Shown here one piece after another: positions 7,457-15,434 of a DNA stretch of 41,521 bases (position 1 is the stretch's first letter; the number at the start of each line of letters is the position of its first letter). Under the pieces are notes generated by a model. It was not told the origin of the DNA. It saw only the letters and a list, made by a program, of their open reading frames with translations, and did no database searches. Source of the DNA: an uncultured Roseburia sp. (GTDB lineage Bacteria > Bacillota > Clostridia > Lachnospirales > Lachnospiraceae). The stretch spans positions 1 to 41,521 of the forward strand of contig CAJTYI010000014.1 in NCBI GenBank assembly GCA_910584215.1. Direction: 5' to 3'. Position numbers and translations under genes: made by a program.

Positions 7457-8458
7457 TCATTTGCTCCCCACATCATACTGCCGCATAAACCGCCTCACCT
7501 CCTCTTTCACCTGCTCTACCACAACGTCCGGTCCCACAATCTTTACACCATCTCCCAATGCCATAACCCACGCAAGAAACTGTCTGCTGACCGCAACCTT
7601 TACCTTTGCAATAAAGTGCTGCTCGTCGGTTCTTTTTAGAATCATATCTTTTCCAAATCGGTCAATCATCACGCCAGCCAGCCGATTTTCACATTCCAGC
7701 TTCACCGTCTGTTCCTCCCCGCCGTACATTCCAAACATTTTCTTGGCGTATACTGCCATATCAAACTGGTAAAACGTCTTCCTGCCCTCCCGAATGCCAA
7801 ATGTTATCTCAATGCGGATCATTTTATCCACCCGAAAATGTTTGATTTTATGCTGCATATTGTCAAATGCAATCAGATAATAATTTTCATCGGTCCACGA
7901 CAGCGCCCACGGACTGACTTCGTAATAAGCGCCGCCTTTGCGCAATTCCATCTCTTTGTATATATTCCATTGAAAATACTGAAATCTAATCCTGCGATTT
8001 TGCGCGATAGCCGCATGTATTTTATCCACATTGTAATAGATGCTCTCATTCATCGTCTTAATGCGCTCCGCCACATAGACCTGCCTCTGAAGCTGCGCAG
8101 CCTCATACATACTCGCAAACCCCTCGATCTTTTTAATCAATTCATTTGTCTTTTTGGCAGTGATAAACTTAGCTGCCTGCACCGAATCTACAAGAAGCTT
8201 TAACTCCGCCAGCTCAAACGGACGTTTCCCCACATAATAATAAAATGTTCTGTCCTCTTTGACGCCGATAATATCCAGACCGTATTGGCGCAGGCTCTCG
8301 ATATCGCTGTACACACTTTTGCGCTCCGCGGCAACGCCGTATTGTTCCAGCTCCGCGATTATATCTGTCATCGTAATGCTATGCGTCTCGTCAGTCTTTT
8401 CCATCATGATCTTTATAAGATACAAAATCTTTAACTTTTGATTGGATGCTTTTGCCAA
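7457..8458 (-). CDS. WYL-domain transcriptional regulator (HTH + WYL)
   Basis: A 333-residue regulator. The N-terminal part (about 1-80) is a winged helix-turn-helix, including ITMTDIIAELEQYGV and a recognition helix in ERKSVYSDIESLRQYG. The middle and C-terminal parts carry a WYL ligand-binding domain (YYEVSPWALSWTDENYYLIAF) and a WCX-like end. Such proteins bind nucleotides or nucleic acids and often control defence loci, including CRISPR. The start is taken as TTG at 8458, because GGGGAGGAG sits five bases before it; the in-frame ATG at 8494 lies upstream of that ribosome site. It is separated from cas9 by the divergent tracrRNA. Control of the CRISPR locus is only an inference from proximity. 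Confidence 0.85.
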   Translation of the reverse strand: MAKASNQKLKILYLIKIMMEKTDETHSITMTDIIAELEQYGVAAERKSVYSDIESLRQYGLDIIGVKEDRTFYYYVGKRPFELAELKLLVDSVQAAKFITAKKTNELIKKIEGFASMYEAAQLQRQVYVAERIKTMNESIYYNVDKIHAAIAQNRRIRFQYFQWNIYKEMELRKGGAYYEVSPWALSWTDENYYLIAFDNMQHKIKHFRVDKMIRIEITFGIREGRKTFYQFDMAVYAKKMFGMYGGEEQTVKLECENRLAGVMIDRFGKDMILKRTDEQHFIAKVKVAVSRQFLAWVMALGDGVKIVGPDVVVEQVKEEVRRFMRQYDVGSK

Positions 8459-9063
8459 TTGAACTCCTCCCCATTGTAGCTTTGTGCAAATCATCCCCTA
8501 TTACTAAACATGATGAATCGACCCACGCACTGCTTCCGCTTTCCTATAAAGCTTTCACTCCTGACAGCCAAATTGAAGCATATCTTTTGCACAAATATTT
8601 CCTTCCCGTTTCACTCCTGCCGATCTAATTGTAACATACTTTTGTAAACAAGTGTTTTATTGTTCATACTCATGGTTCACGCAAACTTGTTTAAAAACCT
8701 TGCTTCTGGATTCATTTTACCATATGCGCTGTCCCATAAAACGGATTTTAAATAAGAACGTATGTACATTCACATAAATCTGTTTCCCATTCAGAAATCT
8801 AATATAGAAAACAAAGAGATCTGCAAAAAATTGCAATAACGCCAACAGGGTTGTCGCGTGATAGAAAACATAGCTCTTTGCACCGCAACAACCCTGCTTA
8901 CCTTAATTTGCATATAAATTGCCAACGATAGGATTCATCCGCCTTTCACTCACAACCTTTGTCTGCATTCTTTTGCACATGTAGGCGGCTACTTCCCTCG
9001 CATTTCCCTGACCCCAAAAAACACTCCCACCGTTTTACACAAGACTCATGATACATCACTCTT
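8459..9063. other. 605-nt intergenic region with inverted motifs and a hairpin
   Basis: No convincing gene is seen. TTTGTGCAAA occurs at 8481-8490 and inverted at 8586-8595, and TTTCACTCCTG occurs twice (8553-8563 and 8609-8619). Both pairs lie upstream of the WYL gene and could be regulator sites. Farther right, CAGGGTTGT (8846-8854) pairs with ACAACCCTG (8888-8896), extended by GCG/CGC after one mismatch. This hairpin lies about 170 nt downstream of the GT8-acyltransferase gene. Minus-strand reading reaches a T-run (8825-8830) only after a gap, so it is at best an atypical terminator. Confidence 0.5.
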
Positions 9064-10851
9064 TCATTTCCCCGCTGCCTTCTGCGCGTCACAGCTATAT
9101 TCCAGCGGCTGCCCATATGTCTGCTCATAGATTTGTTTCCAGACCTCGAAATTTTTCTGCCGCATCATCTCTGCATTTTCTCCTTTCGACTTCGCCGGGT
9201 CAGGATAAATCGGCTCGCTGACATGAATCGTGTATTCCTGGACATAGAAGCCGTCTGTGCCCAAAATATCACTGTCCTCCATCGTGATAAAGCACGGCAG
9301 CACCGGCACGCGGTTTTGTGCCGCAAAGGTGAAAGCGCCTTTCTTAAGAGGCTTTGGCTTGCGGTAATTCCACCACATACTCTGCTCCGGGTAAACAAGC
9401 ACAAAATTTCCGCTCTTTAGCAGCGTGTCGACCGCCTCGATGAACTTGCGCATGGTCTTTGGATTGGCGCTCAGCGGCAGCGTATTGCAGTTGCGCATAA
9501 GCATACCGTAAAACCCTGGAAAATTCGTATAATTTCCCTCGCGAATTACGCGGTAAAAGCCGCGCTTCGGATGGTCGGCTGCCTCATATACCATCTGAAT
9601 GGCAAAACTGTCAAATGCATTGAAATGATTGCAGGTTATGATCGCCCCCGAATCCAGGTTTTTAAAATGCTCGATGCCGATGATTTCCTTGACAATCATC
9701 TGCCTGGTCTCGAGAATATTATTTAAAAAGCGGCGCGCCATGGTGTAGGCAAACCTTTTCTTAATCTTGCTGCTGGCTTTCTTGCGCAGATAATCGATAT
9801 CCTCCGGCTGCAGCTCCTTTGTCGGCGGGTCTTCCTCTACGTCCTCGTCAAACCGCCCCTCGCGCTCGTACTGCGCGATCTTCTCTAACACCAGAAGGCG
9901 GTCTTTTGCCTTTAATTTTCCGGCCTTTAACATGTTATAATAATTATTTTCCTTGTTGGTCTCCGCAACGGCTGTGGCTAACAGGCGATCGCAGGAGTCG
10001 GCGTCCTCCCGGCGCTCCTCATCGGTATATTCTGCCAGCTCCCGGCGCAGCGCGTCATAAACTTTCGTGTCTTTTGCGTACTCCCAAAAATAATCGCCAA
10101 AACGACAGTCCTCATAATGCCAGGGCTTTGACACCATAATATAATGAAAAATGCAGATCTCTTCCTCAGAGCAGGGGATCTCGCCAAATACCTCGGTGTT
10201 CCATTTTTGCCCGACCCACAAAACCTTATCCTTGCAGATCAGATTCAGATAATCTTCATCCTGCGTCACCACAAAGTCATACATATGCAAAAGCTGCACA
10301 AATTTGTCTAACACCTGATTCTTGCGGAACTGTTCACAGTTGATCAGCAGTACGCCGGCATTAAAAAAATGATGGCGGTCAATCCCCAAAACCCGCTCTA
10401 CATACGTACCGTACTCATCGACCTGCACCATCGCCTGCTCGTTGGCCGCGCCTACATAATTGTCCCCCAGGTCGTGCATATAAAGCTCGGAGATATCCCC
10501 CTTTACAATCGTGTCACTGTCGATGTAGACCGCCTTATCATAATCGGGAAACATTTCCGCTATGAACAGACGAAAATATGTGGTGTGGGAATAGTAGTCG
10601 CGAATCGGCAGCTTGTCGCGTATGGAATAGAGATAATCACCCACATCATCAAACTGCACGGTAAAATCATCGTCCGCCAAGGCGAGCACCATCTCTTTCA
10701 TCTGCTCGCTGATATCCGTATTTAGAATGTGAATCACATATTGGTAGTCCCGGTTTGCATTTTTCATCATGGACGTCATAGAGACAATCGTGTATTTTAC
10801 AAAATTGTCATCACAAGCATAAAAAATTTGAATGACTTCCTTATTATTCAT
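9064..10851 (-). CDS. Fusion protein: GT8 glycosyltransferase + PlsC-like acyltransferase
   Basis: A 595-residue, two-domain protein. Residues 1 to about 280 are a GT8 (GT-A fold) glycosyltransferase: an N-terminal strand IQIFYACDDNFVKY, the metal-binding DSD at 111-113 in YIDSDTIVKGD, and FNAGVLLINC near 163-172. GT8 enzymes use UDP-sugars. A charged linker follows. Residues from about 365 to 570 resemble a glycerolphosphate acyltransferase of the PlsC type, with NHFNAFD (H409, D414) as the HX4D motif and VYPEQS (486-491). No signal peptide or clear membrane span is visible, so it is probably cytoplasmic and membrane-associated. AAGGAG lies eight bases before the ATG. It is the last gene of a unit with a separate GT8 and a separate acyltransferase. 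Product unknown; building of a glycolipid is inferred. Confidence 0.9.
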   Translation of the reverse strand: MNNKEVIQIFYACDDNFVKYTIVSMTSMMKNANRDYQYVIHILNTDISEQMKEMVLALADDDFTVQFDDVGDYLYSIRDKLPIRDYYSHTTYFRLFIAEMFPDYDKAVYIDSDTIVKGDISELYMHDLGDNYVGAANEQAMVQVDEYGTYVERVLGIDRHHFFNAGVLLINCEQFRKNQVLDKFVQLLHMYDFVVTQDEDYLNLICKDKVLWVGQKWNTEVFGEIPCSEEEICIFHYIMVSKPWHYEDCRFGDYFWEYAKDTKVYDALRRELAEYTDEERREDADSCDRLLATAVAETNKENNYYNMLKAGKLKAKDRLLVLEKIAQYEREGRFDEDVEEDPPTKELQPEDIDYLRKKASSKIKKRFAYTMARRFLNNILETRQMIVKEIIGIEHFKNLDSGAIITCNHFNAFDSFAIQMVYEAADHPKRGFYRVIREGNYTNFPGFYGMLMRNCNTLPLSANPKTMRKFIEAVDTLLKSGNFVLVYPEQSMWWNYRKPKPLKKGAFTFAAQNRVPVLPCFITMEDSDILGTDGFYVQEYTIHVSEPIYPDPAKSKGENAEMMRQKNFEVWKQIYEQTYGQPLEYSCDAQKAAGK

Positions 10852-10910
10852 TGCTAATCTCCTTCTGTCGACACTCTTATTTGTTTACAGCATAGACTCA
10901 TTATAAAAAC

Positions 10911-11756
10911 TCATCTCTCACCCTCACTCCGTTGGCGCTCGTACTGCTTTTTCAAATAAATATAATCATATAATATATCATCGAACACATAGTAGCGAAA
11001 AACGCGGTGCACGTCGCTGACCTGCCATTGCTTGATATTTGCCGTGTGTGGATAAGGCAGGTAAAAAAGGCGTCTCGAAAAATGGCGCACCACCGTGTGT
11101 CTGTGCAAAAACTTCTGATCGTTGAATTTTTGAGGCAGCATCCTCTTTGCCGTTGTACTGCGGATGAGCGCACTCTGATCGGCAAAAGTGAGTTTCCTCT
11201 CCTGAATCAGCCGTCTTGCTTTCTTTAGCAGTCCTGTCTCTTTGACCTTTTTCATATTAAACAGCAAAACACCGGCATTGATATAGTTTGGGTTGATCAA
11301 ATATTTGCCGTAATGGTCCCGCGCCGCAGCATACTCGTAATCAGTGATATCCGTATCATAAAGCAGCGCGATATCCCGGTTAAACAGCAAGTCTACGTCA
11401 AGATAGAGCAGCTTATCCGGTATCCCCTCCACCAGATCGGCGAAAAGCCGGATCAGCGTATAGGGGGAACAGTAGGCGGATTCGTTGGGACAACCTGCAA
11501 ATTCACGCTCATAGAGCGCTGTGACATCCACTTTGATTACTTTACTTTCCTGATGATATGTTGTTATCAATTCTTGCAAAAAAGCAATCTGTCCGTCTGA
11601 AATGGGCTTATATTCCGGCTTTATCCTCGTCAGCTCCATCGTAAAAACAAAAATCTGAAACGGTTCCCTGATGGCACTCCGTTTGCAAATGGAGAGCAGG
11701 CAAGTCAAAATGCCGTCAAACACCCCCTCATTTCCCGCGAATAATAAATTTATCAT
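10911..11756 (-). CDS. GT8 family glycosyltransferase
   Basis: A 281-residue stand-alone GT8 enzyme. The N-terminal strand INLLFAGNEGVFDG, the DVD metal site at 120-122 (LLYLDVDLLFNRD), the NAGVLLFNM strand near 160 and the C-terminal histidine-containing segment fit galactosyl/glucosyl transferases of the LgtC/GatL type. No signal peptide is seen. The ribosome site is weak (GAAAGAGAGAG). It lies 58 nt after the acyltransferase and 59 nt before the GT8-acyltransferase fusion, so it is probably co-transcribed. The sugar and acceptor cannot be told from sequence; LPS is unlikely if the cell is Gram-positive, so a glycolipid or surface glycan is more plausible. Confidence 0.88.
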   Translation of the reverse strand: MINLLFAGNEGVFDGILTCLLSICKRSAIREPFQIFVFTMELTRIKPEYKPISDGQIAFLQELITTYHQESKVIKVDVTALYEREFAGCPNESAYCSPYTLIRLFADLVEGIPDKLLYLDVDLLFNRDIALLYDTDITDYEYAAARDHYGKYLINPNYINAGVLLFNMKKVKETGLLKKARRLIQERKLTFADQSALIRSTTAKRMLPQKFNDQKFLHRHTVVRHFSRRLFYLPYPHTANIKQWQVSDVHRVFRYYVFDDILYDYIYLKKQYERQRSEGER

Positions 11757-11814
11757 CTCTCTCTTTCTCTTTCATCTGATTCCTTGACACCGTTCTCCTG
11801 TCTTCCGGCGCCTT

Positions 11815-12606
11815 TTATCTGACATCGCTCTTCTTAATTTTCTCATATCGAATCACTGTCACACTATTATTTGCGGCGCGTTCCCGCATCTTCTCATAAA
11901 TCCGATCCCGCAGGATCTTTTTCTCCTCTTTTGCGGAGCATCTCCCGCCGCTCCAAAACGGACCGTCGAGATAGGTGACAATCTTTGGCCTCTTGGAAAA
12001 CCGCCGTTTCTGATAAGTATTGGTCAGACAAAAAGCTGGCAGGTTCTGACTGACAGGGTAGCGGAACGATAAATCCTCAAACGGTCGGATATCTGTATAA
12101 AACGGCCAGATATGCGCCTCCGGGTAGATCATCACACAATCACCCTGCTCGGCCCGAAGCTTGACGGCTTTCATAAAGTTTCTCGCCGCCACGGCGTCAT
12201 CCGGCAGCGGCAGTGCCCCGAGAGCAGGCGTGATTTTTCCCAAAAACGGCATGGAGACATTGTTGGGATGTACGATCACAGACACGCGTTTTGGCCTGTT
12301 CACCAGTGTCGGTATCAGAGCGTCCGCCAAAAAGTGAGTATGGTTTCCATACATAAAATATCCGGTTGCCTTCGCCTCCCTCAATACCTCTTTATTCACG
12401 ATTTTATGGTGAAAATGCAGCTTCATATAACACCACGCCAGCGGTATGGCGATAATGCGATACCAAAAGATATGACTGGCTTTTCCGAAAAAATCATCGC
12501 GGATATAGCGGTAGGAGGCGTCTATTTTCTTTGCCTCAATATGATCTCCCGCGAATTCATCGTGAAGTTCATCCTCATAATAAATGATATGCGGCTGCTT
12601 GCTCAT
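11815..12606 (-). CDS. PlsC-like 1-acylglycerol-phosphate acyltransferase family protein
   Basis: A 263-residue protein with the acyltransferase signature YGNHTHFLAD (H89 and D95, five residues between, as in a Firmicute subgroup rather than the usual four) and VMIYPEAHIWP as the motif-III-like PE. A hydrophobic stretch around 45-62 may anchor it to the membrane. The start at 12606 is preferred because AAAGGA lies six bases upstream and the protein then starts MSKQPHII; an in-frame ATG at 12663 would add 19 residues without such a site. It is the first structural gene after tetR and resembles the second half of the fusion protein farther along. Probable role: acyl transfer to a lysolipid or glycolipid. 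Confidence 0.85.
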   Translation of the reverse strand: MSKQPHIIYYEDELHDEFAGDHIEAKKIDASYRYIRDDFFGKASHIFWYRIIAIPLAWCYMKLHFHHKIVNKEVLREAKATGYFMYGNHTHFLADALIPTLVNRPKRVSVIVHPNNVSMPFLGKITPALGALPLPDDAVAARNFMKAVKLRAEQGDCVMIYPEAHIWPFYTDIRPFEDLSFRYPVSQNLPAFCLTNTYQKRRFSKRPKIVTYLDGPFWSGGRCSAKEEKKILRDRIYEKMRERAANNSVTVIRYEKIKKSDVR

Positions 12607-12909
12607 AGTCGTCCTTTTCCACTTATATAGTGATTGCGACAGGAAGAATACGCTTTTTCCCATAGCAAAATAAGTTCTGTTTCTGTACTTATCTTAACAT
12701 AATTGTGCGCCAAAATTACCTTAACATTTCCATAAACTTATGCTTCCTAAGTACTTACCTTTCCATTCTCTTTTGATTCCCTGTTCACTAGCTACTCCAT
12801 TTACTTATGCTTCGCGGTACACTTACTTTCTTTGCCCACCTAGTGTACTGACCAGTTTGCTTCCAACGCTTTTGCGGACCCTGCTTTTGGCTTTATAATG
12901 GCACTGCCG
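12607..12909. other. 303-nt intergenic region between tetR and the acyltransferase gene
   Basis: No ORF of quality is seen. ACTTATGCTTC occurs twice (12736-12746 and 12803-12813), each followed a few bases later by a GTAC and an ACTTAC, giving an imperfect direct repeat of about 25 nt with a 67-nt period. I found no convincing promoter for the acyltransferase, so read-through from tetR is possible. Confidence 0.4.
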
Positions 12910-13518
12910 TCATTCGGTCTTATCCCTCCGCCCAGACTGCGTGAGCAGACGACGATGGAATGTGCCGAAAAGTGTATCGCAGAGTCTTGCCATCTGCGAA
13001 ATGTCCTTTTTCATCCCTTCCTCAAACCAATCCTCGATAATTTGGTTCACTCCGCCCTCATAGGCGATAATCTGATAATACTTCTCGTCTGAATCCGCCT
13101 GAAATATTTCGTGCAGCGCCGGCAAAAAAATCTTTCTGGCCTCCTGCCTTGCCCTGGCCTTGATAAACATCTCGATTGTCTCGCGGTTCTCATACATAAA
13201 CAGAAACAAATCATAGTACCACTGATAGGTATCCTTAAGATATCTGCCATCCAGCATAGCGGCCGTTAAATCCTCTCCCATACTCCTGCACATATCAATC
13301 AAAATATCCTCTTTGGTACGGTAATTTCGGTAAAAAGACTGGCGCGAAACACCCGAACGCCTGACCAATTCCGTGACGGATATGGACTCAAACGGCTTTT
13401 CCCTCATAAGAGAGGTGAGCGCAGTCTGTAAACACTCCTTGGTCAGTTTATTGGCTTTCGTGCCAGAAAGGCGGTACACGCCCCGTTTTTTCATTAGTGA
13501 TTGCAATACATTTTCCAT
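12910..13518 (-). CDS. TetR family transcriptional regulator
   Basis: A 202-residue regulator. The N-terminal helix-turn-helix is visible at about 26-75: TKECLQTALTSLMREKPFES, then ISVTELVRRSGVSRQSFYRNY, the hallmark of TetR proteins. The helical C-terminal ligand domain carries no recognisable ligand motif. It is read toward the acyltransferase/GT8 cluster, 303 nt ahead of it, so that cluster is its likely target. A promoter with a palindromic site at its start point (13567-13582) suggests it also represses itself. The signal it senses is unknown; a lipid, acyl compound or membrane stress would fit the neighbours. Confidence 0.9.
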   Translation of the reverse strand: MENVLQSLMKKRGVYRLSGTKANKLTKECLQTALTSLMREKPFESISVTELVRRSGVSRQSFYRNYRTKEDILIDMCRSMGEDLTAAMLDGRYLKDTYQWYYDLFLFMYENRETIEMFIKARARQEARKIFLPALHEIFQADSDEKYYQIIAYEGGVNQIIEDWFEEGMKKDISQMARLCDTLFGTFHRRLLTQSGRRDKTE

Positions 13519-13549
13519 TTCGATTCTTCCCGTAACCGCATCGCGCGGT

Positions 13550-13582
13550 TGTTACAGCTATGCCACTGTTACATTTGTAACA
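13550..13582. promoter_or_regulatory. Candidate TetR operator: palindrome plus extra half-site
   Basis: TGTTACA-TT-TGTAACA (13567-13582) is a perfect 7-bp inverted repeat with a 2-bp spacer. It starts immediately downstream of the tetR -10 box and so covers the start point. A third TGTTACA half-site lies at 13550-13556, 17 nt from the first. The arrangement fits autorepression. Confidence 0.65.
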
Positions 13583-13611
13583 TTTATATCATAAGTGTGC
13601 CCCACTGTCAA
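13583..13611 (-). promoter_or_regulatory. tetR promoter
   Basis: On the minus strand there is a perfect TTGACA (13606-13611), a 17-nt spacer and TATAAA (13583-13588). It points at the TetR gene 65 nt away. This is one of the best sigma-A promoters in the window. Confidence 0.8.
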
Positions 13612-13811
13612 TAAAAGTTCACCTTTCTTAATCATTTATTTCTCCATTTATTTCCAAAATCTTTCGCAAATCTTCAAGATTTTTAGAATTGTTTTATTCT
13701 GCAGACATGATTTTTCCACATTTTCATTGTATCATAGCAATATCAAATGAAGTTGCTGAGTTTCAAGTTTTTATAACTGGGGTTCAACCAGCTTCGACTA
13801 ACAACAATCCT

Positions 13812-13830
13812 TTAACAGTTTGACTGTTAA
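13812..13830. repeat. Small inverted repeat
   Basis: TTAACAG-TTTGA-CTGTTAA is a perfect 7-bp inverted repeat in the gap between the tetR promoter and the terminator at 13875. It is not close to a gene start. It could be a protein-binding site or a remnant. Apart from this, 13612-13874 holds nothing I can recognise. Confidence 0.35.
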
Positions 13831-13874
13831 TGGTTTACATATATTTGTTACCCTTTTCGTTCAACTAATTTCTC

Positions 13875-13936
13875 AAAAAAGAGGATGCCCCGAAAGCATG
13901 AACATATCATCCTGCTTTCGGGGCATCCTCTTTTTT
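13875..13936. terminator. Strong bidirectional terminator
   Basis: An 18-bp perfect stem (13881-13898 with 13913-13930, beginning GAGGATGCCCC) is flanked by six A (13875-13880) and six T (13931-13936), so it can act on both strands. In the minus direction it ends the cardiolipin synthase and alpha-galactosidase unit. The stretch 13937-14068 before that gene contains no recognisable feature. Confidence 0.9.
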
Positions 13937-14068
13937 ATTCATGGTCTAGACGCCCCACGCCCTATGGCGCGCTTTCATTTCTATGATTGCCTTGCGTCCT
14001 CTGTCACTGCAATCGCTCACATGCTGCGCGGCATCACCGGCTTTTATCTCGCATACGCCTCCGCTCTG

Positions 14069-15394
14069 TTATCCCGCATACGCCGTCTCCGTCACCGCAA
14101 ACACTCTCACACCGTGCGGCGGCACCAAGGCTTCTATCATCGCCCCTTTCGCATCCGTTACCTCTTCCTCCCACAGCTCCCGCAGACAAAGGTCTTTTTT
14201 TTCGGCAAATCCTGGCAGTTCTGCCGCCGGCAGACTGACTTTCCTAAGCTCCCCGGATAGATTAAAAAATGCAACAGCGGTAAATTCTCCATCACTTCCG
14301 GTGTTTAGCCAGATCGCATACTTTTCGTTCCTCGCCAACTGTCTCCCCTGCCTTCCCTCGCCAAGCAGAGCCAGCAGCGCACGGTTTGTAAGAAGCCCGC
14401 GTGCAGCCTCATCCAGCTTCGTGAGTTCGGCTCCTATCATCAGCGGTGAGCGGAACATACACCAGAGTGTGAGCATCGTCTTTTGCTCGTCCACCGTAAA
14501 GTTACAGGTTCGCTCCCGCCCAAACCCTTTGCCCAGCACACCGAGCGGCAGCATATCACAATCGGGGTAGCACCCTGTTTTCACATGCTCCTGCCACTGT
14601 TCACAGCGCGCAAACATATCTTTTAAACAATTCCAGTCATCCCAGAAATCATCTGTCATGCGCCACATGTTGGCATATGCGCCATAGCGCCATGCCTGAT
14701 CTAACTGCGCAGGACCCGGCGAAAGACTCAGCACGATCGGGCGTCCGCAGTTTTCAATCGCCTCATGCAGCATCCGCATCTCCTCCCACCCGGAAAATGC
14801 AAGCGGTGTGCCGCGGTAGAGCCAACTGTCGCAAATATCGTCGCATTTGATAAAATCGACGCCCCAGTCGGCGTACATCGCAACCAAGGCATCATAGTAC
14901 TGCTGCCCCGCCGCATTATTTTTAACGCCGTACATATCTGGATTCCAGCCACAGATCGAGTACGGGTCCGCTGCCTCCATAGCACGCGCCGTGCCGCCGT
15001 AAATCGGCAGATTGGCATGTGCCGCTGCGCGTGGAATGCCGCGCATAATGTGAATCCCAAACTTCAGTCCCAGTCCATGTACATATTCTGCCAGATGCGC
15101 AAATCCACTGCCGTCCGCGGAGGACGGGAAACGGTTTGGCGCAGGCAAAAGCCGGCCGTAATCGTCCATACAAAGATCAGAAAAGGGCAGATACTGGTAT
15201 TCGTCTCTCTTGCTGCCGGCATTTTTTACATACCATTGGATGTCCACCACAATATACTCCCAGCCATATGCCTTAAGATACTCTGCCATATAATCGGCGT
15301 TCGCTTTGATCTGCTGTTCCGTCACCGTCGTGTCATAATAATCATAACTGTTCCAGCCCATCGGCGGCGTCACAGCGAAATCATTTTTATTCAT
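14069..15394 (-). CDS. GH27 alpha-galactosidase
   Basis: A 441-residue member of glycoside hydrolase family 27, which releases terminal alpha-galactose with retention. The opening TPPMGWNSYDYYDTTVTE is the family hallmark. The nucleophile is D185 in FIKCDD, and the acid/base is probably D249 in WRMTDDFWDD. The C-terminal beta-sandwich follows (about 330-441). There is no signal peptide, so it should be cytoplasmic and act on imported oligosaccharides or, less likely, on glycolipids made in the cell. The ribosome site is strong (GGGAGG, six bases before ATG). It starts 40 nt after the cardiolipin synthase stop, probably in one operon, an unusual pairing. Other GH27 activities (alpha-N-acetylgalactosaminidase, isomaltodextranase-like) are possible. 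Confidence 0.9.
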   Translation of the reverse strand: MNKNDFAVTPPMGWNSYDYYDTTVTEQQIKANADYMAEYLKAYGWEYIVVDIQWYVKNAGSKRDEYQYLPFSDLCMDDYGRLLPAPNRFPSSADGSGFAHLAEYVHGLGLKFGIHIMRGIPRAAAHANLPIYGGTARAMEAADPYSICGWNPDMYGVKNNAAGQQYYDALVAMYADWGVDFIKCDDICDSWLYRGTPLAFSGWEEMRMLHEAIENCGRPIVLSLSPGPAQLDQAWRYGAYANMWRMTDDFWDDWNCLKDMFARCEQWQEHVKTGCYPDCDMLPLGVLGKGFGRERTCNFTVDEQKTMLTLWCMFRSPLMIGAELTKLDEAARGLLTNRALLALLGEGRQGRQLARNEKYAIWLNTGSDGEFTAVAFFNLSGELRKVSLPAAELPGFAEKKDLCLRELWEEEVTDAKGAMIEALVPPHGVRVFAVTETAYAG

Positions 15395-15434
15395 GCGCTA
15401 CCTCCCACATAAAAAGCCATCGAGCTTTTTCCAT

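Noticed and set aside
8946..9128. 60-residue minus-strand ORF after the GT8-acyltransferase gene
   Set aside because: It overlaps that gene's 3' end out of frame, has odd composition and no ribosome site.
15411..15430. AAAAAGC/GCTTTTT hairpin between cls and the GH27 gene as a terminator
   Set aside because: The stem is short and almost all A-T; the two genes are closely spaced and likely co-transcribed.
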